DNA from: Alphaproteobacteria bacterium
Lineage (GTDB): Bacteria; Pseudomonadota; Alphaproteobacteria; UBA8366
DNA: 28,129 bases
Assembly (NCBI GenBank): GCA_029861675.1
Contig: JAOTYV010000020.1
Coordinates: 1-28,129, forward strand
Reading direction: 5' to 3'
In this document: positions 16,928 to 24,136 of the stretch, piece by piece
Numbering within the stretch: the stretch's first letter is position 1
Layout of the letters: each line of letters opens with the position of its first letter
Notes under the pieces: generated by a model
What the model saw: only the letters and a program-made list of their open reading frames with translations
Databases searched by the model: none
What the model was told of the DNA's origin: nothing
Program-made: the position numbers and the translations under genes

Positions 16928-17683
16928 TTACCGCATCTCCTTGACCATCGCCGCCGCCGCAACGCCGAGGATGCGGGCGTCGGCCGACAGGGTGACCAGG
17001 TCGTAGCCCGATTTGATCATCTTCTTGGCGTAGGCCGAGGACGCGCAGTGAATGCCCGCCTTGACGCCGAATTTCTTGCAGCGTTTCGCGATGTGCAGGA
17101 TCTGCTTCACCACCTTCGGATCCGTCTGGTCCAGCGTCGGTATGCCGCCGAGCGCCAGGCCCAGATCGGACGGCCCGACATAGATCGAGTCGAGGCCCTT
17201 CACCTGCAGAATGTCGTCGAGATTGGCGAGGCCGGCTTCGGTTTCGATCATGCCGATCGCGAGCACCGTGTTGTTGGCTTTCACCGCGTAATCAGCGCCG
17301 CCATACATCGAGGCGCGCGCCGGACCGTAGCTGCGATAGCCCTTGGGCGGATAGCGGCAGGAAGAGACCAGCCGCTCGGCGTCTTCCCTGGTGTTGATCA
17401 TCGGACAGATCACGCCATACACCCCGGCATCCAGCATCTTCATGATGATGCCTTCCTCGAGCCAGGGCACGCGGCACAACGGCGTCGCATTGGTGGTGCT
17501 GATCGCCTGCAGCATCGGCACGGCGGTGTCGTAGTGCACGAGGCCATGCTGCAAATCGACCGTGACGGAATCGAACCCTTGATGCGCCAGCACCTCGGCG
17601 GAAAAACTGCTCGGGATCGAGCACCAGCCGTTCACGACCGCGTCCCCTTTCCGCCAGATGCGTTTGACGTTGTTCGCGCGCAT
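16928..17683 (-). CDS. HpcH/HpaI-family class II aldolase
   Basis: This 251-residue protein is a metal-dependent pyruvate-type aldolase of the HpcH/HpaI family, which splits 2-keto-hydroxy acids to pyruvate plus an aldehyde. Matching residues are H46 (DLQHG), R71 (CRVPW), the metal-binding E147 (IETEAG) and D173 (VGPSDL). Length is typical (about 250). The ATG at 17683 is preceded by GGGAGGCATTC, a strong ribosome site. It is the last of three minus-strand genes after a D-2-hydroxyacid dehydrogenase and a PycB-like carboxyltransferase, and the 84-bp gap before it contains a stable hairpin. The exact aldol substrate (heptenedioate, ketodeoxyglucarate or citramalyl-like) cannot be read from the sequence. 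Confidence 0.93.
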   Translation of the reverse strand: MRANNVKRIWRKGDAVVNGWCSIPSSFSAEVLAHQGFDSVTVDLQHGLVHYDTAVPMLQAISTTNATPLCRVPWLEEGIIMKMLDAGVYGVICPMINTREDAERLVSSCRYPPKGYRSYGPARASMYGGADYAVKANNTVLAIGMIETEAGLANLDDILQVKGLDSIYVGPSDLGLALGGIPTLDQTDPKVVKQILHIAKRCKKFGVKAGIHCASSAYAKKMIKSGYDLVTLSADARILGVAAAAMVKEMR

Positions 17684-17711
17684 GAATGCCTCCCTCTTGA
17701 GATTGTTATAT

Positions 17712-17729
17712 GCCGCCGGACACGGCGGC
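17712..17729. promoter_or_regulatory. Strong hairpin between the 5S-like carboxyltransferase and aldolase genes
   Basis: A perfect 7-bp inverted repeat, GCCGCCG paired with CGGCGGC around the 4-base loop GACA. It lies in the 84-bp spacer between two genes read on the minus strand. On that strand it is followed by ATATAAC, not a T-run, so it is more likely an mRNA-processing or stability element, or a weak attenuator, than a full terminator. Confidence 0.4.
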
Positions 17730-17767
17730 TAATTTCGCGCCTATCCAGCCCAGCGGCCTCGGCGTTG

Positions 17768-19216
17768 TCAATTCCGCCCGGCGGCAGTGTCGATAAAATG
17801 GAAAGATCGGACATCGGGCCGCGCCGCCACTTCCTGAACCAGGGCGACCAGCGGCGTCGAGGCGATCGGATAGGTCTGCTCAATCGGCCCGGCTTCTTTT
17901 AACGCGGCGTACTCGGTCTTGGCATAGAAGGCCGCCAGCAGCAAATCGTCATCGGACTCGAACGGGCCGAATTCGGCGCGCACCTTGTCGAGCGCGGGCG
18001 GCACGAGCGCGCCCGGCCGTTCCGTCACCGGCTCGCGCCCGCCGCTGATACGGTCGTACAAATCAGGATCGATATCGCCCGCGATTTCACCATAGCCGCC
18101 GGTGACGTAGCGGCGCACTTCGTCCGGCACGCTGGCATAGCGTTCGCCGCCGACCACGTTCAGCACCGCCTGCGTCATGATGTATTGGGCGAAGGGGCTG
18201 ACCACGATGGGATATCCCAGATCGGCCCGCACACGGCCCGCTTCCTCGAGGATTTCCTGCAACCGGCCTTCCATGCCGAAGGTGGACAGCAGGTATTCCA
18301 GGTTTGAGATCATGCCGCCCGGCACCTGATGGTGGAAATGGAATTCGTCGTAGTCCACGACCGCGCCGGTCGGTTTCCCTTCGCGCGCGGCGATGAAGGC
18401 GAGCCGGTCCGCCACCTGCCCGACCGGCGCCAAGTCGACCGGGACGGTATGGCCGAGACGCCGCAGATTCTCCGTGACGTCCTCGGTCGCCGGGTGGGAC
18501 GCACCGTTGGCCAGCGTCGATGTGGCGGTGTGCACGACCTCGACACCATGCTGTACCGCCTGCAACGCGACATAGGGCGCGAGGCCGGTCAAACAGTGGG
18601 AATGGAGCTGCAAGGGAAGCGCACCGACGACCTGCTTCAGCGCCGTTACCAGAGTGGCCGCCCGCTCCGGCGTCAGCAACCCGCTCGGGTCCTTGATGAA
18701 GACGCTGTCGACACCCAAGGCGATCAGTTCTTTTGCCTTTGCGGCATAATAGCTGTCGGTGTGGACGGGGCTGTAGGTATATACCAGCCCGCCGACCACA
18801 TAGAGACCCAGCCGCTTCGCCGCGGTCACCGGAATTTCCAAATTGCGGATGTCGTTCAGCGCATCATAGACCGTGTGATAGCGCATCCCGTTGGCGACAT
18901 AGCGTTCCGCCGCCAGCGCGACCACGTCGTCCGCGAAAAATTCGAAGGTGAACAGGCTTTGCCCACGAGTGTGAATGATCAGCGGCGTTTCGGTCACCCA
19001 GCCGCTGAGGATCCGCATGCGCTCCCACGGATCCTCGCGCAGATAGCGAACGCAGACATCGAAGACCGCACCGCCGACCAGATCGATCGCCTCGAACCCG
19101 GCGCGGTCCAGCAGCGGCGCGATGTCGCGCATCATCCCGGTCGTCATCCGCGTCGCCCACAGGCATTGATGGGCATCCCGCAACGTCACGTCGATCAGGC
19201 GTACGGTTTGGCTCAC
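17768..19216 (-). CDS. 5S/PycB/OadA-type carboxyltransferase subunit without biotin domain
   Basis: This 482-residue protein has the TIM-barrel carboxyltransferase fold that exchanges CO2 between carboxybiotin and pyruvate/oxaloacetate. Motifs: LIDVTLRDAHQ near the N-terminus (D14 the expected metal ligand), carbamylated-lysine site K175 in FIKDPSGLL, metal-binding H205 and H207 in LHSHCLTGL, and QVPGGMISNL. The later region LVPPALDKVRAEFG is the conserved helical carboxylase domain. There is no C-terminal biotinyl domain (no AMKM), so it depends on a separate biotin carrier, as does the 5S subunit of transcarboxylase (K184, H215, H217 there). Its gene is 30 bp downstream of a D-2-hydroxyacid dehydrogenase gene. 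Pyruvate or oxaloacetate is the expected substrate; partner proteins are not in the window. Confidence 0.92.
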   Translation of the reverse strand: MSQTVRLIDVTLRDAHQCLWATRMTTGMMRDIAPLLDRAGFEAIDLVGGAVFDVCVRYLREDPWERMRILSGWVTETPLIIHTRGQSLFTFEFFADDVVALAAERYVANGMRYHTVYDALNDIRNLEIPVTAAKRLGLYVVGGLVYTYSPVHTDSYYAAKAKELIALGVDSVFIKDPSGLLTPERAATLVTALKQVVGALPLQLHSHCLTGLAPYVALQAVQHGVEVVHTATSTLANGASHPATEDVTENLRRLGHTVPVDLAPVGQVADRLAFIAAREGKPTGAVVDYDEFHFHHQVPGGMISNLEYLLSTFGMEGRLQEILEEAGRVRADLGYPIVVSPFAQYIMTQAVLNVVGGERYASVPDEVRRYVTGGYGEIAGDIDPDLYDRISGGREPVTERPGALVPPALDKVRAEFGPFESDDDLLLAAFYAKTEYAALKEAGPIEQTYPIASTPLVALVQEVAARPDVRSFHFIDTAAGRN

Positions 19217-19246
19217 CGGGACTCCTCGATACTTCCGCCGCCGAAT

Positions 19247-20224
19247 TTACCGCTGCAGCACATTCTTGTTGATCACGAAGTCCGGATCGAGTGTGCCGTC
19301 GATGGCGTCGATCACGTTCTGCACGCAGACAATCCCGCCGCGCAGCGCGGCTTCCTGGCTGGCGCCGCCCATATGCGGGCTGCAGATAAAGTTATCGAGA
19401 CCGAAGAGCGGATTATCGGGCACCGGCGGCTCTTCCGCGAAGACGTCGAGTCCTGCGCCGAACAACGCGCCCTCGGATAGCGCGGTATACAGCGCGGCCT
19501 CATCGACCAGCCCGCCGCGTGCGCAATTGACCACCACCGCAGAACGCTTCATCTGTTTGAACTCGGCCGCGCCGACCATGCCAACCGTCTCCGGCGACTT
19601 GGGCAAGTGCAGCGTCAGGTAATCGACCTCCGGCAGCACGGCGCGGAAATCGGCGACCGGCGTGCAGCCTGCGTCAGTGATGAGTTGTTGGTCGATATAG
19701 GGATCGCAGACCAACACATTCATGTCGAAAGCGTGCGCACGTTTCGCCACGCGGGTACCGATGCGCCCGAACCCGACGATCAACAGCGTCTTCTCCCACA
19801 GTTCGATCATATCGCTCTTGTATTTGTAATCCCAATTTCCGCCCCGCACTTCGCGGTCGTGCCGCATGCCCCGCTTGGCGATCGACAGCATCATATGGAA
19901 CGCCAATTCGGCGACGTTTACCGAGTTCGCCGTGCCCACCACGGTGAGCGGAATACCGTATTCGTCGAGTGCCGGAATATTGACGCTGTCATAGCCGACG
20001 CCATTGCGTGACACGACCTTCAGGGCGTCCGCGCGCGCAATGATTTCCGGCGTGATATTCGCCGCCCGCACGGTAATCCCCGAGACGCCCGGAATCAGCG
20101 CCAGTACGTTTTCTTCCGAAACATCCATGATCACCTCGTGATCGATGTCGTCGCGCGCGTCGAACAGCGCCAACGCTTGGTCGGGCAAGGGCCCGAGCAC
20201 AAGCACCCTATGTTTGTTCTGCAT
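19247..20224 (-). CDS. D-2-hydroxyacid dehydrogenase (phosphoglycerate dehydrogenase-like)
   Basis: This 325-residue NAD(P)-dependent dehydrogenase has the standard two-domain layout. The nucleotide motif GFGRIG is at 151-156, and the catalytic trio is R236 (NCARGG), E265 (DVFAEEP) and H284 (SPHMGG). Such enzymes interconvert 2-keto acids and D-2-hydroxyacids. It has no C-terminal ACT domain, so it is not a regulated serine-biosynthesis enzyme, and its place among carboxylic-acid genes suggests a catabolic hydroxyacid. The ATG at 20224 is preceded by AAGGGGAAA. It is the first gene of the minus-strand trio and is divergent from the RraA-type gene. Confidence 0.94.
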   Translation of the reverse strand: MQNKHRVLVLGPLPDQALALFDARDDIDHEVIMDVSEENVLALIPGVSGITVRAANITPEIIARADALKVVSRNGVGYDSVNIPALDEYGIPLTVVGTANSVNVAELAFHMMLSIAKRGMRHDREVRGGNWDYKYKSDMIELWEKTLLIVGFGRIGTRVAKRAHAFDMNVLVCDPYIDQQLITDAGCTPVADFRAVLPEVDYLTLHLPKSPETVGMVGAAEFKQMKRSAVVVNCARGGLVDEAALYTALSEGALFGAGLDVFAEEPPVPDNPLFGLDNFICSPHMGGASQEAALRGGIVCVQNVIDAIDGTLDPDFVINKNVLQR

Positions 20225-20371
20225 GAAGTTTCCCCTTCATTTTGCCGGTGTAATCAGGAAACATTTTTGTTAGTCACAGGCAAGAGGCGCGGCTCGCATT
20301 GTCGCCACACCTGCCGTATCGTCTCGATGCTCGATCCGAGAACGCCAACAACGAATAAGGGAGACCGCCCA
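20225..20371. promoter_or_regulatory. Divergent promoter region between hydroxyacid dehydrogenase and RraA-family genes
   Basis: A 147-bp intergenic stretch that must hold promoters for both directions. It is richer in A/T near 20235-20280 than its flanks. The ribosome site for the plus-strand gene is AAGGGAGA just before 20372. I see no definite -35/-10 pair or operator repeat. Confidence 0.45.
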
Positions 20372-21079
20372 ATGACCGCCGCGCCGCTCGACAACGCCCT
20401 CCTGGACAAACTGCGCAAATATGACACGCCGACAATCTGCAACGGGTTGGAGATCGTCTCGCCGGAACGGCGGGCGCTCGGCTTCACCACGTCGCAGATG
20501 GTTTCCTGCGACGTAACGCTGCCGCCGATCGTGGGGTACGCGCGCACCGTTTTGATCAGGGCAATGGAGCCGTCGTCGCTGTCGCCGGCGGAACAAAAGG
20601 AAAAGCGGCTCGCCTATTATGAATATGTCGGTTCCGCACCGGGCCCAACCATCCCTGTGTTACAAGACATCGATTCGGCGCCCGGCTTCGGCGCCTTCTG
20701 GGGTGAGGTTCAGACCAATGTCCACAAGGCGCTCGGCTGTCCCGGCGCGGTGACCAACGGCTCGATCCGCGACCTCGACATGCTGGCCGAGGGCTTCCAT
20801 CTGATCGGCGGCGAGGTGGGCCCGAGCCACGCGCATGTCCATGTGGTCGAATTCGGCTGTCAGGCGAGTATTTTCGGCATGACGGTGGCCCATGGCGACC
20901 TGATCCATGCGGACCGCCACGGCGCGGTGGTCATTCCCTTGGATGTCGCGAACGATCTGCCTGCCGCAATCGGCGTCATCGAAAAAAAGGAAAGCTTCAT
21001 CCTGGAGGCGGCGCGCAGCCCCGGCTTCTCCGTCGACGACCTTCGCAAGGCGATGTCGGCCGGCGAGGATATCCACTAG
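20372..21079 (+). CDS. RraA-family protein (4-hydroxy-4-methyl-2-oxoglutarate aldolase-like)
   Basis: This 235-residue protein belongs to the RraA/HMG-aldolase family. The signature is TNGSIRD with R133 and D134, the substrate- and metal-binding residues of HMG/CHA aldolase; G111-E112 forms the other metal-site segment. Family aldolases split 4-hydroxy-4-methyl-2-oxoglutarate or 4-carboxy-4-hydroxy-2-oxoadipate to pyruvate plus a 2-oxoacid, the last step of protocatechuate/gallate 4,5-cleavage. Other members act only on RNase E or as oxaloacetate decarboxylases; at 235 residues this one is longer than E. coli RraA (161), favouring an enzyme. The ATG at 20372 has AAGGGAGA upstream; the frame is open further back but not protein-like. 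Confidence 0.9.
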   Translation: MTAAPLDNALLDKLRKYDTPTICNGLEIVSPERRALGFTTSQMVSCDVTLPPIVGYARTVLIRAMEPSSLSPAEQKEKRLAYYEYVGSAPGPTIPVLQDIDSAPGFGAFWGEVQTNVHKALGCPGAVTNGSIRDLDMLAEGFHLIGGEVGPSHAHVHVVEFGCQASIFGMTVAHGDLIHADRHGAVVIPLDVANDLPAAIGVIEKKESFILEAARSPGFSVDDLRKAMSAGEDIH

Positions 21080-21118
21080 CGCCGAAATTCGGCGCCGCAC
21101 CAGGGTAATTGCCGCTAT

Positions 21119-21220
21119 ACCATTTCTTGTTCAAATTGACTTACGTGAAATGGTCTATCGCTGTGTTTTTACGCAAATGCGTCGTCGCGAACCGTTCCGG
21201 TTCGCCCGGGATTTTCTCTA
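21119..21220. repeat. 102-bp dispersed element, copy 1
   Basis: This segment matches 24035-24136 over 102 bases without gaps, with 80 identical positions by hand count. It contains two inverted repeats: ACCATTTC at its left end with GAAATGGT at 21147-21154, and GCGAACCG-TTC-CGGTTCGC at 21187-21205. Its last three bases, CTA, are the stop codon (TAG) of the minus-strand outer-membrane gene. It fills most of the gap between two convergent genes. No ORF is evident inside. It resembles the palindromic intergenic elements of alphaproteobacteria and may be a mobile or RNA-processing element. Confidence 0.85.
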
Positions 21221-21886
21221 GAACCGCAACATCGCGTAGATCGCGACCACTGGGTAATATCTGAAAAAGGAGAGGTCGTCTTCCACCGCGGCCTCTTCCT
21301 GCCGCAGGGATGCCTCGAATGTCGGGTCGCCGGCCAAGGCTCCATCGCCCCGAAGATCGAACCGGGGCCGGCCCTGGAACAGCACGCCGGCCTCCGTGCC
21401 CAGGATGAACTTGTCGTCGAAGAAACGGCCTTCGAGCCCTACCCCAAGATAGGGCGCGAATTTGTTGAAATCGAGTTCACCGGAGACGTTGCCGGCATCG
21501 GCCGCCGCAAAGGTAGTGCCGCCGATCGTCACGGAACCATTGGGGGTTGCCGTGAAGTCGATTGAATTGCCGTTGTACCGGAAACCCGCTGACAAGCGCA
21601 GCACGCGCTTGAAGGGATAGATATCGAGCGTTCCGCCGATCGAGGCTAACGTTAGGTCGGCGGTGTAATTCAAATCGGTGGTGTTCACGTCGAAGTCGAA
21701 GGAAAGATAATTCCCGCCAACCCGCAGGCCGATATAGTCGTTTAGGCGAACGCCGACATCGGCGCCAATTCCGAGGGTGCTGAACGTCGGTCCGACAGTA
21801 ATGTCGGGTCTCCAAGTATCGTCCGCGGCCGCCAGGTTCGCGCCCATCATGGCGAATACGATTATAGAGACAAAACGCAATTTCAT
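21218..21886 (-). CDS. Outer-membrane beta-barrel protein
   Basis: This 222-residue protein has a signal peptide (residues 1 to about 21, MKLRF then a hydrophobic run, ending ANLAAA before DDTWRPD). The rest alternates polar and hydrophobic residues in short strands (VGVRLNDYIGLRVGGNYLSF, LRLSAGFRYNG, FAPYLGVGLEGRF) and ends with a terminal Phe (YAMLRF), the usual recognition mark for BAM-mediated insertion. About eight strands can be imagined, as in OmpW/OmpA-like small barrels. A charged segment near residues 190-205 (SLRQEEAAVEDD) probably forms a turn before the last strands. The ATG is preceded by GGAG. No function is assigned. The gene has its own transcription unit, with an A/T-rich upstream region. 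Confidence 0.85.
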   Translation of the reverse strand: MKLRFVSIIVFAMMGANLAAADDTWRPDITVGPTFSTLGIGADVGVRLNDYIGLRVGGNYLSFDFDVNTTDLNYTADLTLASIGGTLDIYPFKRVLRLSAGFRYNGNSIDFTATPNGSVTIGGTTFAAADAGNVSGELDFNKFAPYLGVGLEGRFFDDKFILGTEAGVLFQGRPRFDLRGDGALAGDPTFEASLRQEEAAVEDDLSFFRYYPVVAIYAMLRF

Positions 21887-22257
21887 GCCGGAAACTCCGT
21901 AATAAACGGTAATTCACGGCCTATTATCGAGAAAAATACTTATAAAACCCTAAAATTCCCGCATTTTTACCCAACTTAATACAATCCAATTCACAAAATA
22001 TTGCGATTCATCATAGAATCAGTGGTGATCGTCATCACTGCATTGCCAGATCGATCGACTTATACTGCTCGCGGAATTACTGAGTATTCTCCGCGACACA
22101 CACCTCATTTCGCCGCCAGCGCCCGCGCCGGCGGCATTCTTTTGACCGCCCGGCAGCTACGTGCCGCCGTTGTATTCCCATTGTCCATTGACCGGACGGT
22201 ACGCGACGCCCAAAATTCGCAGCCATTCGGCGAAACACCGTTGCGGAAGGCGAGCAG
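21887..22257. promoter_or_regulatory. 371-bp A/T-rich divergent region with imperfect operator-like palindrome
   Basis: This spacer lies between the outer-membrane gene (minus) and the dioxygenase operon (plus). Bases about 21900-22020 are far richer in A/T than the flanking genes. An imperfect palindrome, AGTGGTGA-TCG-TCATCACT with one mismatch, lies at 22021-22039. It is preceded by a small inverted repeat, GATTC/GAATC, at 22005-22020. TATACT at 22061-22066 could be a -10 box, though the -35 box would be poor. The rest, up to GGAAGG before 22258, looks like an untranslated leader. I see no protein-coding signal. The palindrome is a candidate regulator site for the dioxygenase genes. Confidence 0.45.
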
Positions 22258-23502
22258 ATGGCTGAAGCGGATACCGGGCAACACGCGGAGCGGCGTTGGC
22301 CGGAAGCAGGCGTTCATCGAATTCCCTATTGGATTTACACCGATGCCGAGATCTATGCGCGCGAGCAGGCGCGCATTTTCAAGGGCCCATCCTGGAACTA
22401 CGTGGGGCTGACCGCGGAAGTGCCGGAACCCGGCTCGTTCCGCCGCTCGTTCATTGGCGACATCCCCGTGGTATTGACCCGCGACAGCGATGGCGGCCTG
22501 AACGTGTTCATCAACAAATGCGCCCATCGCGGGGTGCAGTTCTGCCAGAAGCAGCGCGGCGCCACGAACGAGTTTATTTGCCCGTATCATCAATGGACCT
22601 ATGACCTGACCGGCAAACTGATCGGCGTACCGTTTCGCCGGGGGCTCAAGCGTCAGGGCGGCATGCCGGCGTCGTTCGAACTCGACGATCATCATCTGCA
22701 GCGGTTGCAGGTGACCGAGCGCAACGGCGTGGTCTTTGCGTCCTTCGCGGACGACCTGCCGCCGCTCGAGGACTATCTCGGCGAGAGCATGCTGGGATAT
22801 TTCGACCGGCTGTTCGACGGCCGCGCATTGAAGGTCCTCGGCTATCAGCGTCAGCGCATTCCGTCGAACTGGAAACTGATGTTCGAGAACATCAAGGACC
22901 CGTATCACGCCTCGCTGCTGCACGTCTTCTTGATCACCTTCGGCCTGTTCCGGGCCGACAACCCGAGCGCCGTCCGGCTGGACGAAACCGGCCGGCATTC
23001 CGCGCTGATTTCCCGCAAGGGCGAGCAGAAGGCGACCAGCGACACCGCCGAGATGGGGCGCTTCAAGGCCGACATGAAACTCAACGACGCCAAACTGCTG
23101 ACCCCCGTCAAGGAATTCCCCGGCGACACCACGGTGGTGATGCAGACGATCTGGCCCAATATCATTTTTCAGCAACAAACCAATACGCTGGCGACCCGCC
23201 ATATCGTGCCGCGCGGCCCGGGCGCGTTCGACCTGCATTGGACCTATTTCGGCTATGAGGACGACGACGAGGAAATGACCCGGATTCGCCTGCGCCAGGC
23301 CAACCTGATGGGGCCGGCCGGCTACGTCTCGATCGACGACAGCGAGGTCATGGAATTCTCGCAGGACGGCATTTCCGCCTTTCCCGACAATGAAGGCATC
23401 TTGGAGATGGGCGGCTACGACACCGATGATGTGGACCATATCGTGACCGAATCGGCGATTCGCGGGTTTTACAAATATTACCGCGAGGTGATGGCGCTGT
23501 GA
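22258..23502 (+). CDS. Rieske ring-hydroxylating oxygenase, alpha subunit
   Basis: This 414-residue protein is the catalytic alpha subunit of a Rieske non-heme iron dioxygenase. The Rieske [2Fe-2S] site is C88-x-H90 and C108-x2-H111 (CAH, CPYH). The catalytic-iron segment NIKDPYHASLLH has N211, D214, H217 and H222, with a later carboxylate at D360 or D361 (SIDDSEV). Length and layout match benzoate/anthranilate/naphthalene-type large subunits. The ATG follows GGAAGG at seven bases. The beta-subunit gene starts within its stop codon. No ferredoxin or reductase gene is near, so electrons must come from proteins encoded elsewhere. Aromatic acid or heteroaromatic substrate is likely, but unspecified. 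Confidence 0.95.
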   Translation: MAEADTGQHAERRWPEAGVHRIPYWIYTDAEIYAREQARIFKGPSWNYVGLTAEVPEPGSFRRSFIGDIPVVLTRDSDGGLNVFINKCAHRGVQFCQKQRGATNEFICPYHQWTYDLTGKLIGVPFRRGLKRQGGMPASFELDDHHLQRLQVTERNGVVFASFADDLPPLEDYLGESMLGYFDRLFDGRALKVLGYQRQRIPSNWKLMFENIKDPYHASLLHVFLITFGLFRADNPSAVRLDETGRHSALISRKGEQKATSDTAEMGRFKADMKLNDAKLLTPVKEFPGDTTVVMQTIWPNIIFQQQTNTLATRHIVPRGPGAFDLHWTYFGYEDDDEEMTRIRLRQANLMGPAGYVSIDDSEVMEFSQDGISAFPDNEGILEMGGYDTDDVDHIVTESAIRGFYKYYREVMAL

Positions 23503-24017
23503 GCAGGCAATCCGTCCCCAAGACCGAGACCGGACTCGACCGTATGGACCGGCTGGAACTACGGCTCCAGCTTGACGAACTCTATGCGGAATATGCCCAT
23601 TGCCTGGACGACGGTTTGATCGAGCAATGGCCGGATTTCTTCGCCGAGGACTGCAGCTACCTGTTGATCCCACGGGAAAATTACGACGAGGGCCTGCCGC
23701 TGGCGACGATCCGCTGCGAAAGCAAAGGCTACCTCAAGGACCGGGTCGCGGCGGTGCAGGACACGTCGCTCTACGCGCCGCTGATGCTGCGCCATCTGGT
23801 CTGCGGGCTGCGCGTCACCGAAATCGCTGCCGGTCACGTGAAGGCAGAGGCGAATTTCGCCGTCCTGCGCACACAGGTCGATGAAATCACCAAAGTCTTC
23901 CTGGCCGGCCGCTACGTCGACACGATCGTGGTCGAAGACGGGCAGCTGAAATTCAAGGAAAAGCTGGCGATTCACGATTCGCTGCTGATCCCGAACACGC
24001 TGGTCCTTCCGGTCTGA
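23499..24017 (+). CDS. Ring-hydroxylating oxygenase, beta subunit
   Basis: This 172-residue protein has the NTF2/SnoaL-like fold of dioxygenase small subunits: LQLDELYAEYAHCLDDG near the N-terminus, the WPDFFAEDCSYLLIPREN stretch, and a C-terminal KEKLAIHDSLLIPNTLVLPV. The small subunit is structural and stabilises alpha3beta3 hexamers. The GTG at 23499 overlaps the alpha-subunit TGA (GTGA), a typical coupling; an ATG at 23544 would remove 15 residues and remains possible. It ends 17 bp before repeat copy 2. Confidence 0.93.
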   Translation: MSRQSVPKTETGLDRMDRLELRLQLDELYAEYAHCLDDGLIEQWPDFFAEDCSYLLIPRENYDEGLPLATIRCESKGYLKDRVAAVQDTSLYAPLMLRHLVCGLRVTEIAAGHVKAEANFAVLRTQVDEITKVFLAGRYVDTIVVEDGQLKFKEKLAIHDSLLIPNTLVLPV

Positions 24018-24034
24018 CGCGGGCGGCAATCTAG

Positions 24035-24136
24035 ACCGTTTCCAGTCTAAATTAACTCAAGTGAAATAGCCTATCTCTTCGTTTTAGTGCAAATACGTCG
24101 TCGCGAATCGTTTCGGTTCGCTCGGGATTTGCTTTA
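24035..24136. repeat. 102-bp dispersed element, copy 2
   Basis: This is the counterpart of 21119-21220, in the same orientation and also between convergent genes. The inner hairpin is GCGAATCG-TTT-CGGTTCGC at 24103-24121; the changed base keeps a G-U pair in one RNA strand. The outer ACCATTTC/GAAATGGT stem of copy 1 is not kept as a perfect repeat. Its last three bases, TTA, form the stop codon (TAA) of the minus-strand bicupin gene. Confidence 0.85.

Noticed and set aside
20138..20371. In-frame extension of the RraA-type gene back to 20138.
   Set aside because: The extension overlaps the divergent dehydrogenase gene, is Cys/His/Arg-rich, and the ribosome site lies before 20372.
22001..22411. 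A 136-residue plus-strand frame before and into the dioxygenase gene.
   Set aside because: No ribosome site, no family resemblance, and overlap with the Rieske gene in another frame.
22105..23673. A 522-residue minus-strand frame opposite the Rieske alpha gene.
   Set aside because: Antisense shadow; the plus-strand gene has all Rieske and iron-binding motifs.
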